DNA of 64,000 nt. Origin: UBA1858 sp965227695 (GTDB lineage Bacteria > Pseudomonadota > Gammaproteobacteria > UBA4575). Shown piece by piece: positions 18,495 to 26,962 of the stretch (the first letter of the stretch is position 1; each line of letters starts with the position of its first letter). A program made the translations under genes and the position numbers. The notes beneath the pieces were generated by a model, which saw nothing but the letters and a program-made list of their open reading frames with translations, was not told the origin of the DNA and made no database searches. Where the stretch lies: positions 2,480,001 through 2,544,000 of the forward strand of contig OZ245760.1 of assembly GCA_965227695.1 (NCBI GenBank), in the 5' to 3' direction.

Positions 18495-18851
18495 TTATCT
18501 TTTGATAGGACGCCTTGGTCCTTTACGTGTACGCGCATTGGTTTTCGTTCGCTGGCCACGGAGTGGGAGGCCACGACGATGGCGAATACCACGATAGGTA
18601 CCAAGATCCATCAAGCGCTTGATATTCATTGAAACTTCTCTGCGAAGATCACCTTCAACTTTAAATTTAGCCACTTCTGTACGAAGCTTCTCAACTTCTT
18701 CTTCTGTCAGGTCCTTGATTTTTATGGAAGGACTGATTCCCGAGGCTGCACAGATCTGGCGTGATCGTGTTCGCCCAATACCAAAAATCGCAGTTAATCC
18801 GATTTCTGTGTGCTTATGCACGGGGATGTTTATTCCGGCAATACGTGCCAC
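18495..18851 (-). CDS. rpsM: 30S ribosomal protein S13
   Basis: The 118-residue uS13 of the small-subunit head contacts the P-site tRNA with its basic tail. It begins MARIAGINIPVHKHTEIGL, with the helix-two-turn-helix region GIGRTRSRQIC. The tail is RGLPLRGQRTKTNARTRKG. It is the first gene of the alpha operon and lies 97 bp after rpmJ. That gap is somewhat long and could hold a regulatory leader. Confidence 0.98.
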   Translation of the reverse strand: MARIAGINIPVHKHTEIGLTAIFGIGRTRSRQICAASGISPSIKIKDLTEEEVEKLRTEVAKFKVEGDLRREVSMNIKRLMDLGTYRGIRHRRGLPLRGQRTKTNARTRKGPRRPIKR

Positions 18852-18948
18852 TTTACACTCCTATATTTGGTTCAAATGTGCCATTTGCACAGGGAAGCCG
18901 CGAATTTTACCAATAAAATCACGGGTTTCAATCATATTCTTGTCCTGG

Positions 18949-19062
18949 CTAGCCCTGTCTCTGCTTATGTCTTGGATCGCTGCAAATCACACGAACAACA
19001 CCATTGCGGCGAATCACCTTGCAGTGGCGACATAATTTTTTTACTGAAGCCCTAACTTTCAT
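18949..19062 (-). CDS. rpmJ: 50S ribosomal protein L36 (zinc-binding form)
   Basis: A 37-residue gene found by reading the gap between secY and rpsM. ATG is at 19060-19062 and TAG at 18949-18951. The protein is MKVRASVKKLCRHCKVIRR continuing to ICSDPRHKQRQG. The C-x2-C...C-x4-H pattern (C11, C14, C27, H32) marks the zinc-binding form. The position between secY and rpsM is the standard one. Confidence 0.98.
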   Translation of the reverse strand: MKVRASVKKLCRHCKVIRRNGVVRVICSDPRHKQRQG

Positions 19063-19096
19063 GTCAATTTCCTATCTATTTAACCCAGTGGGAAAA

Positions 19097-20434
19097 CTAC
19101 CGAAGCTGTCCCGCCCGGCCACCTTTCAAATTCGCTTTTTTCATCAAGCCTTCGTACTGATGCGACATCAGGTGTGACTGCACCTGTGCGATAAAGTCCA
19201 TCACGACCACCACAATGATCAAAAGTGACGTTCCTCCAAAATAAAACGGAACATTCCACTTAAGTATCAAAAACTCCGGCATTAAACACACCAGGGTAAT
19301 GTAGATTGCACCAACGGCGGTGAGTCGGGTCAGTACAGTATCGATGTAGCGCGCACTTTGCTCTCCGGGTCGTATTCCTGGTATGAAAGCACCCGAGCGC
19401 TTAAGGTTATCGGCTGTTTCACGCGAGTCAAATACAATTGCCGTGTAGAAAAAGCAGAAAAACACAATCGCCAGCGCATAAAACATCACGTACAGTGGCT
19501 GTCCCGGTGCCAGTGTCGCGGATATATCTGCCAGCCAGCCCATGCCGTCCACGTTGCCAGCCCATTGCCCGAGCGTTGCCGGAAACAGGATGATACTTGA
19601 AGCAAAAATCGGTGGAATGACACCTGACATATTCAGCTTCAGCGGCAAATGGCTTGACTGTGCCGCATACATTTTACGACCCTGCTGACGCTTGGCATAG
19701 TTGACCGTAATTCGTCGCTGGCCTCTTTCAATAAACACAACAAATGCGGTCACGACGATGGCCATCACAAACAATAGCAAGACCAGTGCGCTGGATAATT
19801 CGCCGGTCCGCGCCAATTCAAGCGTGCCGCCAACTGCAGAAGGCAATCCTGCAACAATGCCGGCAAATATAATAATGGAAATACCGTTTCCCACACCACG
19901 TTCGGTGATTTGCTCGCCAAGCCACATCAAAAACATCGTCCCGGTGACTAAACTGATCGCCGCCGTAAAGACGAAACTTGGTCCCGGCTGTAATGCCACT
20001 CCCTGATTCTGCAGGGCAATTGCCACGCCGATTGCCTGAAAGGTGGCCAGCACCACTGTTCCGTATCGTGTGTACTGGGTGATTTTACGTCGCCCGGCTT
20101 CGCCTTCTTTTTTAAGCTCTTTGAGAGACGGTATGACAGCACTCATTAGCTGCATAATAATCGAAGCTGAAATATAGGGCATGATCCCCAGCGCAAATAT
20201 ACTCAGTCTCTCCAGCGCCCCACCTGAAAACATGTTAAACATGTTAAGGATGGTGCCACTTTGCTGTTCAAAAAATCTGGCCATTGCTGCAGGGTCAATT
20301 CCCGGTGTGGGAATAAATGTCCCGATGCGGTATACAATCAGGGCCATCAGCACGAACAGCAGGCGCTGTTTCAATTCAGTTAATTGCCCCATCCCACCTA
20401 ACTGGGCGGCCATTTTTTCACGGGATGCAGACAT
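19097..20434 (-). CDS. secY: Protein translocase subunit SecY
   Basis: The channel subunit of the SecYEG translocon, 445 residues with ten membrane helices. Family motifs include GTFIPTPGID, the plug region after FFEQQSGTILNMFNMFSGGAL and the cytoplasmic loop ITVNYAKRQQGRKMYA. The C-terminus SHLMSHQYEGLMKKANLKG is typical. It lies 13 bp after rplO and 34 bp before rpmJ in the spc operon. Its partner gene secE is at 46347-46727. Confidence 0.99.
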   Translation of the reverse strand: MSASREKMAAQLGGMGQLTELKQRLLFVLMALIVYRIGTFIPTPGIDPAAMARFFEQQSGTILNMFNMFSGGALERLSIFALGIMPYISASIIMQLMSAVIPSLKELKKEGEAGRRKITQYTRYGTVVLATFQAIGVAIALQNQGVALQPGPSFVFTAAISLVTGTMFLMWLGEQITERGVGNGISIIIFAGIVAGLPSAVGGTLELARTGELSSALVLLLFVMAIVVTAFVVFIERGQRRITVNYAKRQQGRKMYAAQSSHLPLKLNMSGVIPPIFASSIILFPATLGQWAGNVDGMGWLADISATLAPGQPLYVMFYALAIVFFCFFYTAIVFDSRETADNLKRSGAFIPGIRPGEQSARYIDTVLTRLTAVGAIYITLVCLMPEFLILKWNVPFYFGGTSLLIIVVVVMDFIAQVQSHLMSHQYEGLMKKANLKGGRAGQLR

Positions 20435-20447
20435 AATAACCTAATAT

Positions 20448-20882
20448 TTAATCTTCGATTGTTCCGCCCGCAGCTTCGACAGCCTTACGCGCACCTTTTG
20501 TGAATAACAGTCCACGCGTGGTCACTGCCTGGCTGATCTCTCCGGAGAGTATCACCTTTGCCTTGCTGGCAAATTCTGGCACGACATTGGCTTCTTTCAA
20601 CGCCTGGATATCTACCACTGCTGCATCTGTTAACAGTAATTCATGTAACCGTACTTCTGCGGTCTGCCTGGCCTTTGCTGAGCGAAAACCATATTTGGGC
20701 AGGCGACGCTGTAACGGCATTTGACCGCCTTCAAAACCAATCTTGTGGAATCCGCCAGCCCGGGATTTTTGTCCTTTATGGCCACGTCCACAGGTTTTTC
20801 CCAACCCGGAACCAATTCCGCGTCCGACTCTTTTTCGGTTACTTCGACTGCCATCCGTGGGTCTTATCGTATTTAGACGCAT
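20448..20882 (-). CDS. rplO: 50S ribosomal protein L15
   Basis: The 144-residue uL15 starts MRLNTIRPTDGSRSNRKRVG. I chose this ATG (20880-20882) over a non-ATG start five codons upstream because MRLN is the universal beginning. The upstream frame would also run into rpmD. The basic GRGIGSGLGKTCGRGHKGQK segment is the rRNA-binding extension. One base separates it from the rpmD stop. Confidence 0.98.
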   Translation of the reverse strand: MRLNTIRPTDGSRSNRKRVGRGIGSGLGKTCGRGHKGQKSRAGGFHKIGFEGGQMPLQRRLPKYGFRSAKARQTAEVRLHELLLTDAAVVDIQALKEANVVPEFASKAKVILSGEISQAVTTRGLLFTKGARKAVEAAGGTIED

Positions 20883-20883
20883 G

Positions 20884-21066
20884 CTAGATTTCCTCAACTT
20901 TGAGCATATACTGGATCTTGTTAATCATACCGCGGTTCTCAGGGGTATCCTGCACGACGACCGGATTATGGATACGGCGTATCCCAAGTCCACGCGCGCA
21001 CGCCTGGTGTGACTTAAGTCGCCCGTGTATGCTTTTGATCATTGTTACCTGTAGCTGCTTGCTCAT
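20884..21066 (-). CDS. rpmD: 50S ribosomal protein L30
   Basis: The 60-residue uL30 starts MSKQLQVTMIKSIHGRLKSH at 21066. The longer reading frame adds 18 residues that overlap rpsE and are not family-like. It contains ACARGLGIRRIHN and ends MINKIQYMLKVEEI. It is tightly packed: one base after rpsE and one base before rplO. Confidence 0.96.
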   Translation of the reverse strand: MSKQLQVTMIKSIHGRLKSHQACARGLGIRRIHNPVVVQDTPENRGMINKIQYMLKVEEI

Positions 21067-21067
21067 T

Positions 21068-21580
21068 TTATTTACCCAGAATTTCTTCAACCGGCTTGCC
21101 ACGCTTTGACGCAATTGCATCCGGTGACTGCATGCTTGTCAGCCCATCGACTGTCGCCCTCACCACGTTAATCGGATTGCGGGATCCGATACATTTTGCC
21201 AGGACATTCTTTACTCCAAGCACCTCGAATACTGCACGCATTGCACCACCTGCGATAATTCCCGTACCTTCCGATGCCGGCTGCATATGAACTTTAGCCG
21301 CCCCATGAACCCCGAGCTTTGGGTAATATAGTGTACCTTCATTCAGCGGCACCTGTTTCATGTTACGACGCGCCTTCTCCATGGCTTTTTGAATGGCAAT
21401 TGGGACTTCTTTTGCTTTTCCGTAGCCATAACCAATTTTGCCTTCACCATCACCGACGACAGTCAGTGCAGTAAAACCAAACTGGCGCCCGCCTTTTACG
21501 ACTTTAGCCACGCGATTGACGGCGACCAGTTTTTCCTGCAAACCGTCAGCTGTTTTGGTTGTGATTTCTTGTCCGGCCAT
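21068..21580 (-). CDS. rpsE: 30S ribosomal protein S5
   Basis: The 170-residue uS5 is involved in decoding accuracy and mRNA unwinding. Motifs include EKLVAVNRVAKVVKGGRQF, VVGDGEGKIGYGYGKAKEV and EGTGIIAGGAMRAVFEVLGV. It has the standard place between rplR and rpmD in the spc operon. Confidence 0.98.
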   Translation of the reverse strand: MAGQEITTKTADGLQEKLVAVNRVAKVVKGGRQFGFTALTVVGDGEGKIGYGYGKAKEVPIAIQKAMEKARRNMKQVPLNEGTLYYPKLGVHGAAKVHMQPASEGTGIIAGGAMRAVFEVLGVKNVLAKCIGSRNPINVVRATVDGLTSMQSPDAIASKRGKPVEEILGK

Positions 21581-21629
21581 TATTTACCCTTTAAATCTCA
21601 ATACTGTGTATGCTGTTGCGCAAACGTGT

Positions 21630-21983
21630 TTAAAACTCAAGACCTGCTTCGCGTGCTGCATCGGCAAGTGCCTGCACGCGTCCATGATATCGGAATCCGG
21701 AGCGGTCAAAGGCGACTTTTGTGACGCCTTTATTTTTTGCCCGCTCGGCAACTAATTTACCAACCGCCCTGGCCGCTTCAACATTGCCGGTATATTTAAC
21801 ATTACTTCGCACATCCGTATCCAGCGATGAGCCGCTGGCCAGTACATTTGCTGTCTTATCGTCAATGACCTGCGCATAAATGTGTTTCGAAGTTCGATAA
21901 ACACACAGTCGGTTGGCACCCTGCGCGCGTATATTGGATCGCGTTTTTTTACTGCGACGAATTCGTGATGCTTTCTTGTCCAT
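21630..21983 (-). CDS. rplR: 50S ribosomal protein L18
   Basis: The 117-residue uL18 binds 5S rRNA. It begins MDKKASRIRRSKKTRSNIR and ends FDRSGFRYHGRVQALADAAR plus GLEF, the conserved terminus. It lies 63 bp after rplF. Confidence 0.98.
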   Translation of the reverse strand: MDKKASRIRRSKKTRSNIRAQGANRLCVYRTSKHIYAQVIDDKTANVLASGSSLDTDVRSNVKYTGNVEAARAVGKLVAERAKNKGVTKVAFDRSGFRYHGRVQALADAAREAGLEF

Positions 21984-22046
21984 AATTCTGGTAATTGGTG
22001 TTTATCGGTATCTCTTTTATAAAATACTGTGTTGTCAGTCTGTTGA

Positions 22047-22574
22047 TTATTTCTTCTTGGCTTCTTTACGTATTATGCGCTCACCTGCATATTTGACGCC
22101 TTTACCCTTGTATGGTTCAGGTGGGCGATATGCCCTGATTTCTGCCGCAACCTGGCCGACCTGCTGCTTGTCTGCCCCTTTAACCACGATTTCTGTCTGG
22201 CTTGGCGTTTCAACAGTAATGCCTTCAGGTACTGGATATTCCACCGGATGAGAGAAGCCGAGCGACAGATTGAGTGTTTGACCTTTGGCCTGTGCACGAT
22301 AACCCACGCCTGCCAGTTCCAGCTTACGCTCAAAACCTTGTGAAACACCTAAAATAATATTATTGAGCAGTGATCGCATGGTTCCTGTCATGGCCATTGC
22401 ATCTTTGTTTTCCCCCTGCAATTTCAGCAGCGAGTCTTCCTGCACAATTTTAACTGTCGGATGTAATGCCAGCGCCAGTTCTCCATTGGAGCCCTTGGCA
22501 CTTACATTTTGGCCATCGATTTTTACTTCGACACCCGAGGGTATTTCTACTGGCTTATTTGCAACTCTTGTCAT
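22047..22574 (-). CDS. rplF: 50S ribosomal protein L6
   Basis: The 175-residue uL6 carries two similar domains. It begins MTRVANKPVEIPSGVEVKID. The C-terminal signature is RPPEPYKGKGVKYAGERI. It lies 15 bp after rpsH. Confidence 0.98.
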   Translation of the reverse strand: MTRVANKPVEIPSGVEVKIDGQNVSAKGSNGELALALHPTVKIVQEDSLLKLQGENKDAMAMTGTMRSLLNNIILGVSQGFERKLELAGVGYRAQAKGQTLNLSLGFSHPVEYPVPEGITVETPSQTEIVVKGADKQQVGQVAAEIRAYRPPEPYKGKGVKYAGERIIRKEAKKK

Positions 22575-22589
22575 AACTGTTTTCTGCGT

Positions 22590-22985
22590 TTATTCAACTG
22601 TACAAATAACTTCTCCGCCCTGCCCATTTTCTCTGGCGGTGCGATCGGTCATCATGCCTTTTGAAGTTGAGATGATCGCGATTCCCATTCCGCCAATTAC
22701 CTGGGGAAGTTCTTCGGCGCTTTTATAAATTCTCAATCCAGGGCGACTGATTTTTTTGATTTTCTCAATAACAGGTTTACCCATGTAATATTTGAGATCA
22801 ATAACAAGGTCTTTTTTAACTCCCTCGCCCTCGATTCTCCAGTCAGAGATGTAACCCTCATCTTTGAGCACCACAGCAATTGACTGTTTATACTTGGACG
22901 CCGGCATCTTTACACTTACCTTATCAGCAGCCTGCCCATTGCGTATTCGGGTTAACATATCCGCGATTGGATCACTCATACTCAT
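22590..22985 (-). CDS. rpsH: 30S ribosomal protein S8
   Basis: The 131-residue uS8 is a central-domain 16S rRNA binder and, in E. coli, the translational repressor of the spc operon. It begins MSMSDPIADMLTRIRNGQA and ends TDRTARENGQGGEVICTVE. I keep the MSM start because E. coli S8 has the same arrangement. In E. coli the S8 target lies at the start of rplE; I did not resolve one here. Confidence 0.98.
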   Translation of the reverse strand: MSMSDPIADMLTRIRNGQAADKVSVKMPASKYKQSIAVVLKDEGYISDWRIEGEGVKKDLVIDLKYYMGKPVIEKIKKISRPGLRIYKSAEELPQVIGGMGIAIISTSKGMMTDRTARENGQGGEVICTVE

Positions 22986-22997
22986 AATTAATTTTCC

Positions 22998-23303
22998 TTA
23001 CCAGCTCGCTTTAACCAGGCCCGGGATATCGCCGCGCATTGCTGCTTCACGTAATTTGTTTCGACCCAGCCCAAATTTACGATAGTAGCCGTGTGGTCGT
23101 CCCGTAATATTGCACCGGTTTCTTTGTCGTACCGGCATGGCATTGCGAGGGAGCTTCTGCAGTCGCATCGCCGCCTCTTCTTTTTCATCATAGTCTGCAG
23201 TTGCACTATTGATGACAGCCTTTAGCGCCGCACGTTTTTTCTCATATTTTTTAACAGTTCGTGCACGTTTTAATTCGCGTTGAACCATCGATGCTTTTGC
23301 CAT
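22998..23303 (-). CDS. rpsN: 30S ribosomal protein S14, long zinc-free form
   Basis: The 101-residue uS14 is the long form without the zinc-ribbon cysteines. It begins MAKASMVQRELKRARTVKKY. The conserved RNRCNITGRPHGYYRKFGLG and the C-terminal PGLVKASW are present. It lies 48 bp after rplE and 12 bp before rpsH. Confidence 0.98.
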   Translation of the reverse strand: MAKASMVQRELKRARTVKKYEKKRAALKAVINSATADYDEKEEAAMRLQKLPRNAMPVRQRNRCNITGRPHGYYRKFGLGRNKLREAAMRGDIPGLVKASW

Positions 23304-23351
23304 TAGTACTTGCCTCTTTTAACCTTGTAATCCAGCGTGGATATCCATTAT

Positions 23352-23891
23352 TCAGTTCTTGAACGGGAAACTGAATGCCTGTAACAATGCTTTCGCTTCC
23401 TGATCGGTGGGTGCCGTTGTCGTTATTGCGATGTCCATGCCCCGGATTGCGTCAATTTTGTCGTACTCGATCTCCGGGAAAATTATCTGCTCTTTAACAC
23501 CCATATTATAATTCCCGCGACCGTCAAACGCTTTTCCGCTGATCCCTCTGAAATCACGAATACGAGGGATGGCGATATTGATTAAACGATCAAGAAACTC
23601 ATACATCCGAACATGACGCAATGTGACTTTACATCCAATTGGCCAGTTATCGCGAATATTAAACCCCGCAATTGATTTTCTGGATAACGTGACGACCGCT
23701 TTTTGACCTGATATTTTGGCCATATCAGACAATGCATTTTCGATGACTTTTTTATCTTTCGTCGCCTCACCCAGACCCATATTGAGTGTGATTTTGTCAA
23801 TACGCGGCACCTGCATGACATTCTTGTAGGAGAATTTCTCCATCATCTGATCGCGTACAGTGTCATTATAATATTGCTGCAGTCTGGCCAT
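23352..23891 (-). CDS. rplE: 50S ribosomal protein L5
   Basis: The 179-residue uL5 binds 5S rRNA and touches the P-site tRNA. Motifs: VPRIDKITLNMGLGEA, GQKAVVTLSRKSIAGFNIR and the terminal LLQAFSFPFKN. The start codon overlaps the rplX stop by one base (TAATG), so translation is coupled. Confidence 0.98.
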   Translation of the reverse strand: MARLQQYYNDTVRDQMMEKFSYKNVMQVPRIDKITLNMGLGEATKDKKVIENALSDMAKISGQKAVVTLSRKSIAGFNIRDNWPIGCKVTLRHVRMYEFLDRLINIAIPRIRDFRGISGKAFDGRGNYNMGVKEQIIFPEIEYDKIDAIRGMDIAITTTAPTDQEAKALLQAFSFPFKN

Positions 23892-24208
23892 TACACATCC
23901 ACCACTTCGCCGTTAGATTTGAAATAACGAACTTTCGATTTATCTTCCAAAATTTTAATGCCTACACGATCGCCTTTACCCGTCGCCGGGTTAAACAGCA
24001 TCACGTTTGACCGATCAATCGGCATTTCTTTATCGATGATTCCACCGGTGACGCCCAGATTTGGATTCGGCTTTTGCGCTTTCTTGACCATGTTGATTCC
24101 TTCAACAAGCAGGCGCCCGTCCGCAAATACCTGTGCGACCGTTCCACGACGGCCCTTGTCCTTGCCGGTGCTTACGACGACTTCATCACCTTTTTTGATC
24201 TTATTCAT
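23891..24208 (-). CDS. rplX: 50S ribosomal protein L24
   Basis: The 105-residue uL24 initiates large-subunit assembly. The KOW motif is near the start: IKKGDEVVVSTGKDKGRRGT. It begins 23 bp after rplN and overlaps rplE by one base. Confidence 0.98.
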   Translation of the reverse strand: MNKIKKGDEVVVSTGKDKGRRGTVAQVFADGRLLVEGINMVKKAQKPNPNLGVTGGIIDKEMPIDRSNVMLFNPATGKGDRVGIKILEDKSKVRYFKSNGEVVDV

Positions 24209-24231
24209 ATCTGTTACTTATATACTTATAT

Positions 24232-24600
24232 TTAAAGTACTTCAGGCGCCAGAGAAATAATTTTCATAAATTTCTCTGTACGTAATTCCCTGGTTACCGG
24301 GCCAAAAATACGTGTGCCAATTGGCTGCAATTGAGAATTCAATAATACTGCTGCATTGCCATCGAAACGGATCAGCGAGCCATCAGGGCGCCTGACACCT
24401 TTTGCCGTACGTACAACCACTGCATTATAAACCTCGCCTTTTTTTACCTTGCCCCGTGGTATGGCATCTTTAACGCTGACTTTAATAATGTCACCAATGC
24501 CGGCATAGCGACGATGTGAACCGCCCAAAACTTTTATGCACTGAATCTGACGCGCACCGCTGTTGTCGGCCACATCAAGGTTTGATTGCATCTGTATCAT
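24232..24600 (-). CDS. rplN: 50S ribosomal protein L14
   Basis: The 122-residue uL14 forms an inter-subunit bridge. It begins MIQMQSNLDVADNSGARQIQ and ends KFMKIISLAPEVL. It is the first gene of the classical spc operon, but only 15 bp from rpsQ and with no obvious separate promoter, so it is probably read from the S10 promoter. Confidence 0.98.
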   Translation of the reverse strand: MIQMQSNLDVADNSGARQIQCIKVLGGSHRRYAGIGDIIKVSVKDAIPRGKVKKGEVYNAVVVRTAKGVRRPDGSLIRFDGNAAVLLNSQLQPIGTRIFGPVTRELRTEKFMKIISLAPEVL

Positions 24601-24615
24601 GATATGTCCTTTATG

Positions 24616-24882
24616 TTATCCAGCAGCCTGCGGTGATACTACTTCAACCAGCGTCCAGGACTTGGTCTTGGAAAGTGGTCGACATTCTCTGATTGTCACA
24701 ACATCGCCGATTGCACACTGGTTATTTTCATCATGCGCATGGATTTTTGAAGACTTGCTTACAAACTTACCATACAAAGGATGCTTCACACGGCGCTCTG
24801 TCAAAACGACAATAGACTTATCCATTTTGTTGCTCACTACCTTTCCCTGCAAGGTACGTATTCTTTTATTTTGTTTTTCCAT
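24616..24882 (-). CDS. rpsQ: 30S ribosomal protein S17
   Basis: The 88-residue uS17 is a primary 16S rRNA binder with an OB fold. Motifs: RTLQGKVVSNKMDKSIVV, KHPLYGKFVSKSSKIHAHDE and IRECRPLSKTKSWTLVEVV. It lies between rpmC and rplN. Confidence 0.98.
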   Translation of the reverse strand: MEKQNKRIRTLQGKVVSNKMDKSIVVLTERRVKHPLYGKFVSKSSKIHAHDENNQCAIGDVVTIRECRPLSKTKSWTLVEVVSPQAAG

Positions 24883-24906
24883 AGTCCCGTCGTTACAACC
24901 CTTTAA

Positions 24907-25101
24907 TTATTTCTGCGCACTTTGTTCATTGAGTACGGTTTTAATACGCGCGATATCCTTGCGAATTCTTGAAAACTCATGGTTTCGGCTTGCCTGCCCC
25001 ATCGAATACTGCATACGTAATTTGAATTGCTCTTTACGCAATTCAATGAGCTCATTTTTTAAATCGCTCTCGCTTTTGGCACGTAGTTCTGCGGCTTTCA
25101 T
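24907..25101 (-). CDS. rpmC: 50S ribosomal protein L29
   Basis: The 64-residue helical uL29 is at the exit tunnel. It begins MKAAELRAKSESDLKNELIE. The start codon overlaps the rplP stop by one base at 25101. Its end is 24 bp before rpsQ. Confidence 0.98.
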   Translation of the reverse strand: MKAAELRAKSESDLKNELIELRKEQFKLRMQYSMGQASRNHEFSRIRKDIARIKTVLNEQSAQK

Positions 25102-25514
25102 TACATTAATGTCCTAGTTACAAACTCTGTTTGTATGGGAAGCTTCGCTGCAGCCAATCTGAACGCTTCTCTCGCCAGCTCTTCAGGCACACCTTCCATT
25201 TCATACAGCATTTTCCCGGGCTGAATTTTCGCTACCCAGTATTCAACATTCCCTTTACCTTTACCCTGTCGAACCTCAAGAGGCTTTTTAGTAACAGGGA
25301 CATCCGGAAAAATACGAATCCATATTTTACCGCCACGCTTCACGTGACGCGTCATCGCACGACGGGCCGCCTCGATCTGTCTGGCTGTCAGTCGCCCACG
25401 CCCCACGGCTTTTAGCCCAAAATCTCCAAAGCTGACCTTGTTACCATTCAACGCCAGGCCACGATTACGGCCCTTTTGTTGCTTTCGAAATTTGGTTTTC
25501 TTCGGTTGTAACAC
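25101..25514 (-). CDS. rplP: 50S ribosomal protein L16
   Basis: The 137-residue uL16 lies near the peptidyl-transferase centre. It begins MLQPKKTKFRKQQKGRNRGL. Motifs: RQIEAARRAMTRHVKRGGKI and the arginine target region KPLEVRQGKGKGNVEYWVA. One-base overlap with rpmC. Confidence 0.98.
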   Translation of the reverse strand: MLQPKKTKFRKQQKGRNRGLALNGNKVSFGDFGLKAVGRGRLTARQIEAARRAMTRHVKRGGKIWIRIFPDVPVTKKPLEVRQGKGKGNVEYWVAKIQPGKMLYEMEGVPEELAREAFRLAAAKLPIQTEFVTRTLM

Positions 25515-25540
25515 GATTTAGTCCTTATTAATCACATCTG

Positions 25541-26230
25541 TTATGCAGTTGCACGTTTGGCTTCTGGCAGCTCTTCTTTGTTTTTGCTTTCGAGATCAAA
25601 CACTTCACCTTTGAAGATCCATGTTTTTATCCCAATAATGCCATAGGTCGTCGATGCTTCGGCAAAGCCATAATCGATATCGGCACGCAGGGTGTGCAAG
25701 GGAACACGACCTTCTCGGTACCACTCGGTTCGTGCTATTTCTGCACCATTCAGGCGTCCCGAGACATTAATCTTGACGCCCAGCGCCCCCAGGCGCATGG
25801 CGTTACTGACGGCACGCTTCATCGCACGCCGGAACATAATACGTCTTTCCAATTGTTGCGCGACACTTTCGGACACCAGCTGCGCGTCTATTTCCGGTTT
25901 GCGTATTTCTTCAATGTTTATTTTGACGCTATTTATATTAAGGTCCATGCGACGCGATATTTCTTTACGCAAGGCTTCTACATCTTCACCTTTCTTGCCA
26001 ATCACGATCCCGGGTCGCGCGGTATGTATCACGATAAACGCTGCACGGGCAGGACGGTCTATCTGGATTCTGCTGACTGAGGCCTGCGATAACTTCTCTT
26101 TTAAATATTTGCGAATTTCCAGATCGCTATTTAAAAATTTTGCATAGTCCTGTCCATCGGCATACCACTTGGACGTCCAGTCTGTTGCGATGCCTAGTCT
26201 AAAGCCTGTTGGATGTACTTTTTGTCCCAT
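25541..26230 (-). CDS. rpsC: 30S ribosomal protein S3
   Basis: The 229-residue uS3 lines the mRNA entry channel. It begins MGQKVHPTGFRLGIATDWTS. The KH-domain segment is ARPGIVIGKKGEDVEALR near residue 70. The C-terminal domain has SGRLNGAEIARTEWYREGRV. It lies 50 bp after rplV. Confidence 0.98.
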   Translation of the reverse strand: MGQKVHPTGFRLGIATDWTSKWYADGQDYAKFLNSDLEIRKYLKEKLSQASVSRIQIDRPARAAFIVIHTARPGIVIGKKGEDVEALRKEISRRMDLNINSVKINIEEIRKPEIDAQLVSESVAQQLERRIMFRRAMKRAVSNAMRLGALGVKINVSGRLNGAEIARTEWYREGRVPLHTLRADIDYGFAEASTTYGIIGIKTWIFKGEVFDLESKNKEELPEAKRATA

Positions 26231-26280
26231 CGGATCTGTTAACTCGGTTGTTTTCAGTTATTGGTTCGGTACGTGATGTG

Positions 26281-26616
26281 CTATCGGTTATCACCGACGG
26301 TCACGGTAAGATGACTACTTCTTTTAAGTATCTTGCATGCCCGCCCTTTAGCACGCGCCTGAAAGCGTCTTTGTGTTCGGCCTTCATCAACGAATATTCT
26401 GGTAATTTTCAACTCGTCGATATCTGCACCTTCATTGTGCTCAGCATTTGCTATCGCTGAGTCCAGTACTTTTTTTACAATATGAGAAGCTTTTTTAGGA
26501 CTGAATTGCAATATCTCAACCGCACGACTCACCTCCAGCCCGCGTATCTGGTCTGCCACCAGGCGACATTTTTGTGCAGAGATATTGATATCTTTTAATT
26601 TTGCTGATACTTCCAT
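26281..26616 (-). CDS. rplV: 50S ribosomal protein L22
   Basis: The 111-residue uL22 has a beta-hairpin that reaches the exit tunnel. I start at the ATG giving MEVSAKLKDINISAQKCRLV, since the longer frame needs a TTG. The conserved end is RIFVDEGRTQRRFQARAKGR plus a short basic tail. It lies 30 bp after rpsS. Confidence 0.97.
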   Translation of the reverse strand: MEVSAKLKDINISAQKCRLVADQIRGLEVSRAVEILQFSPKKASHIVKKVLDSAIANAEHNEGADIDELKITRIFVDEGRTQRRFQARAKGRACKILKRSSHLTVTVGDNR

Positions 26617-26646
26617 ATTTAAACCTGTCAATAATAATGCGGCCGA

Positions 26647-26919
26647 TTATTTTGCCTTTTTATCCCCAGCATGCCCTTTAAAACTGCGTGTGGGGGCAAA
26701 TTCACCCAGTTTGTGTCCGACCATATTCTCAGACACCAACACCGGAACATGTTGCCGACCATTGTGAACTGCGATGGTCAGCCCCACCATTTCAGGCGAA
26801 ATCATTGAACGTCGCGACCATGTTTTAATTGGTTTGCGATCGTTGTTTTCAGCCGCCACCTGCACCTTTTTCGCCAGGTGGTGATCAATATGGGGCCCTT
26901 TTCTTAGTGATCTTGGCAA
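26647..26919 (-). CDS. rpsS: 30S ribosomal protein S19
   Basis: The 90-residue uS19 of the small-subunit head. It begins MPRSLRKGPHIDHHLAKKV. Conserved TWSRRSMISPEMVGLTIAVH and GHKLGEFAPTRSFKGHAGDK. It lies 43 bp after rplB. Confidence 0.98.
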   Translation of the reverse strand: MPRSLRKGPHIDHHLAKKVQVAAENNDRKPIKTWSRRSMISPEMVGLTIAVHNGRQHVPVLVSENMVGHKLGEFAPTRSFKGHAGDKKAK

Positions 26920-26962
26920 CGGTCTTTCCTCGTATATTGCTTGTTTCTGTATCTCGTTTTAA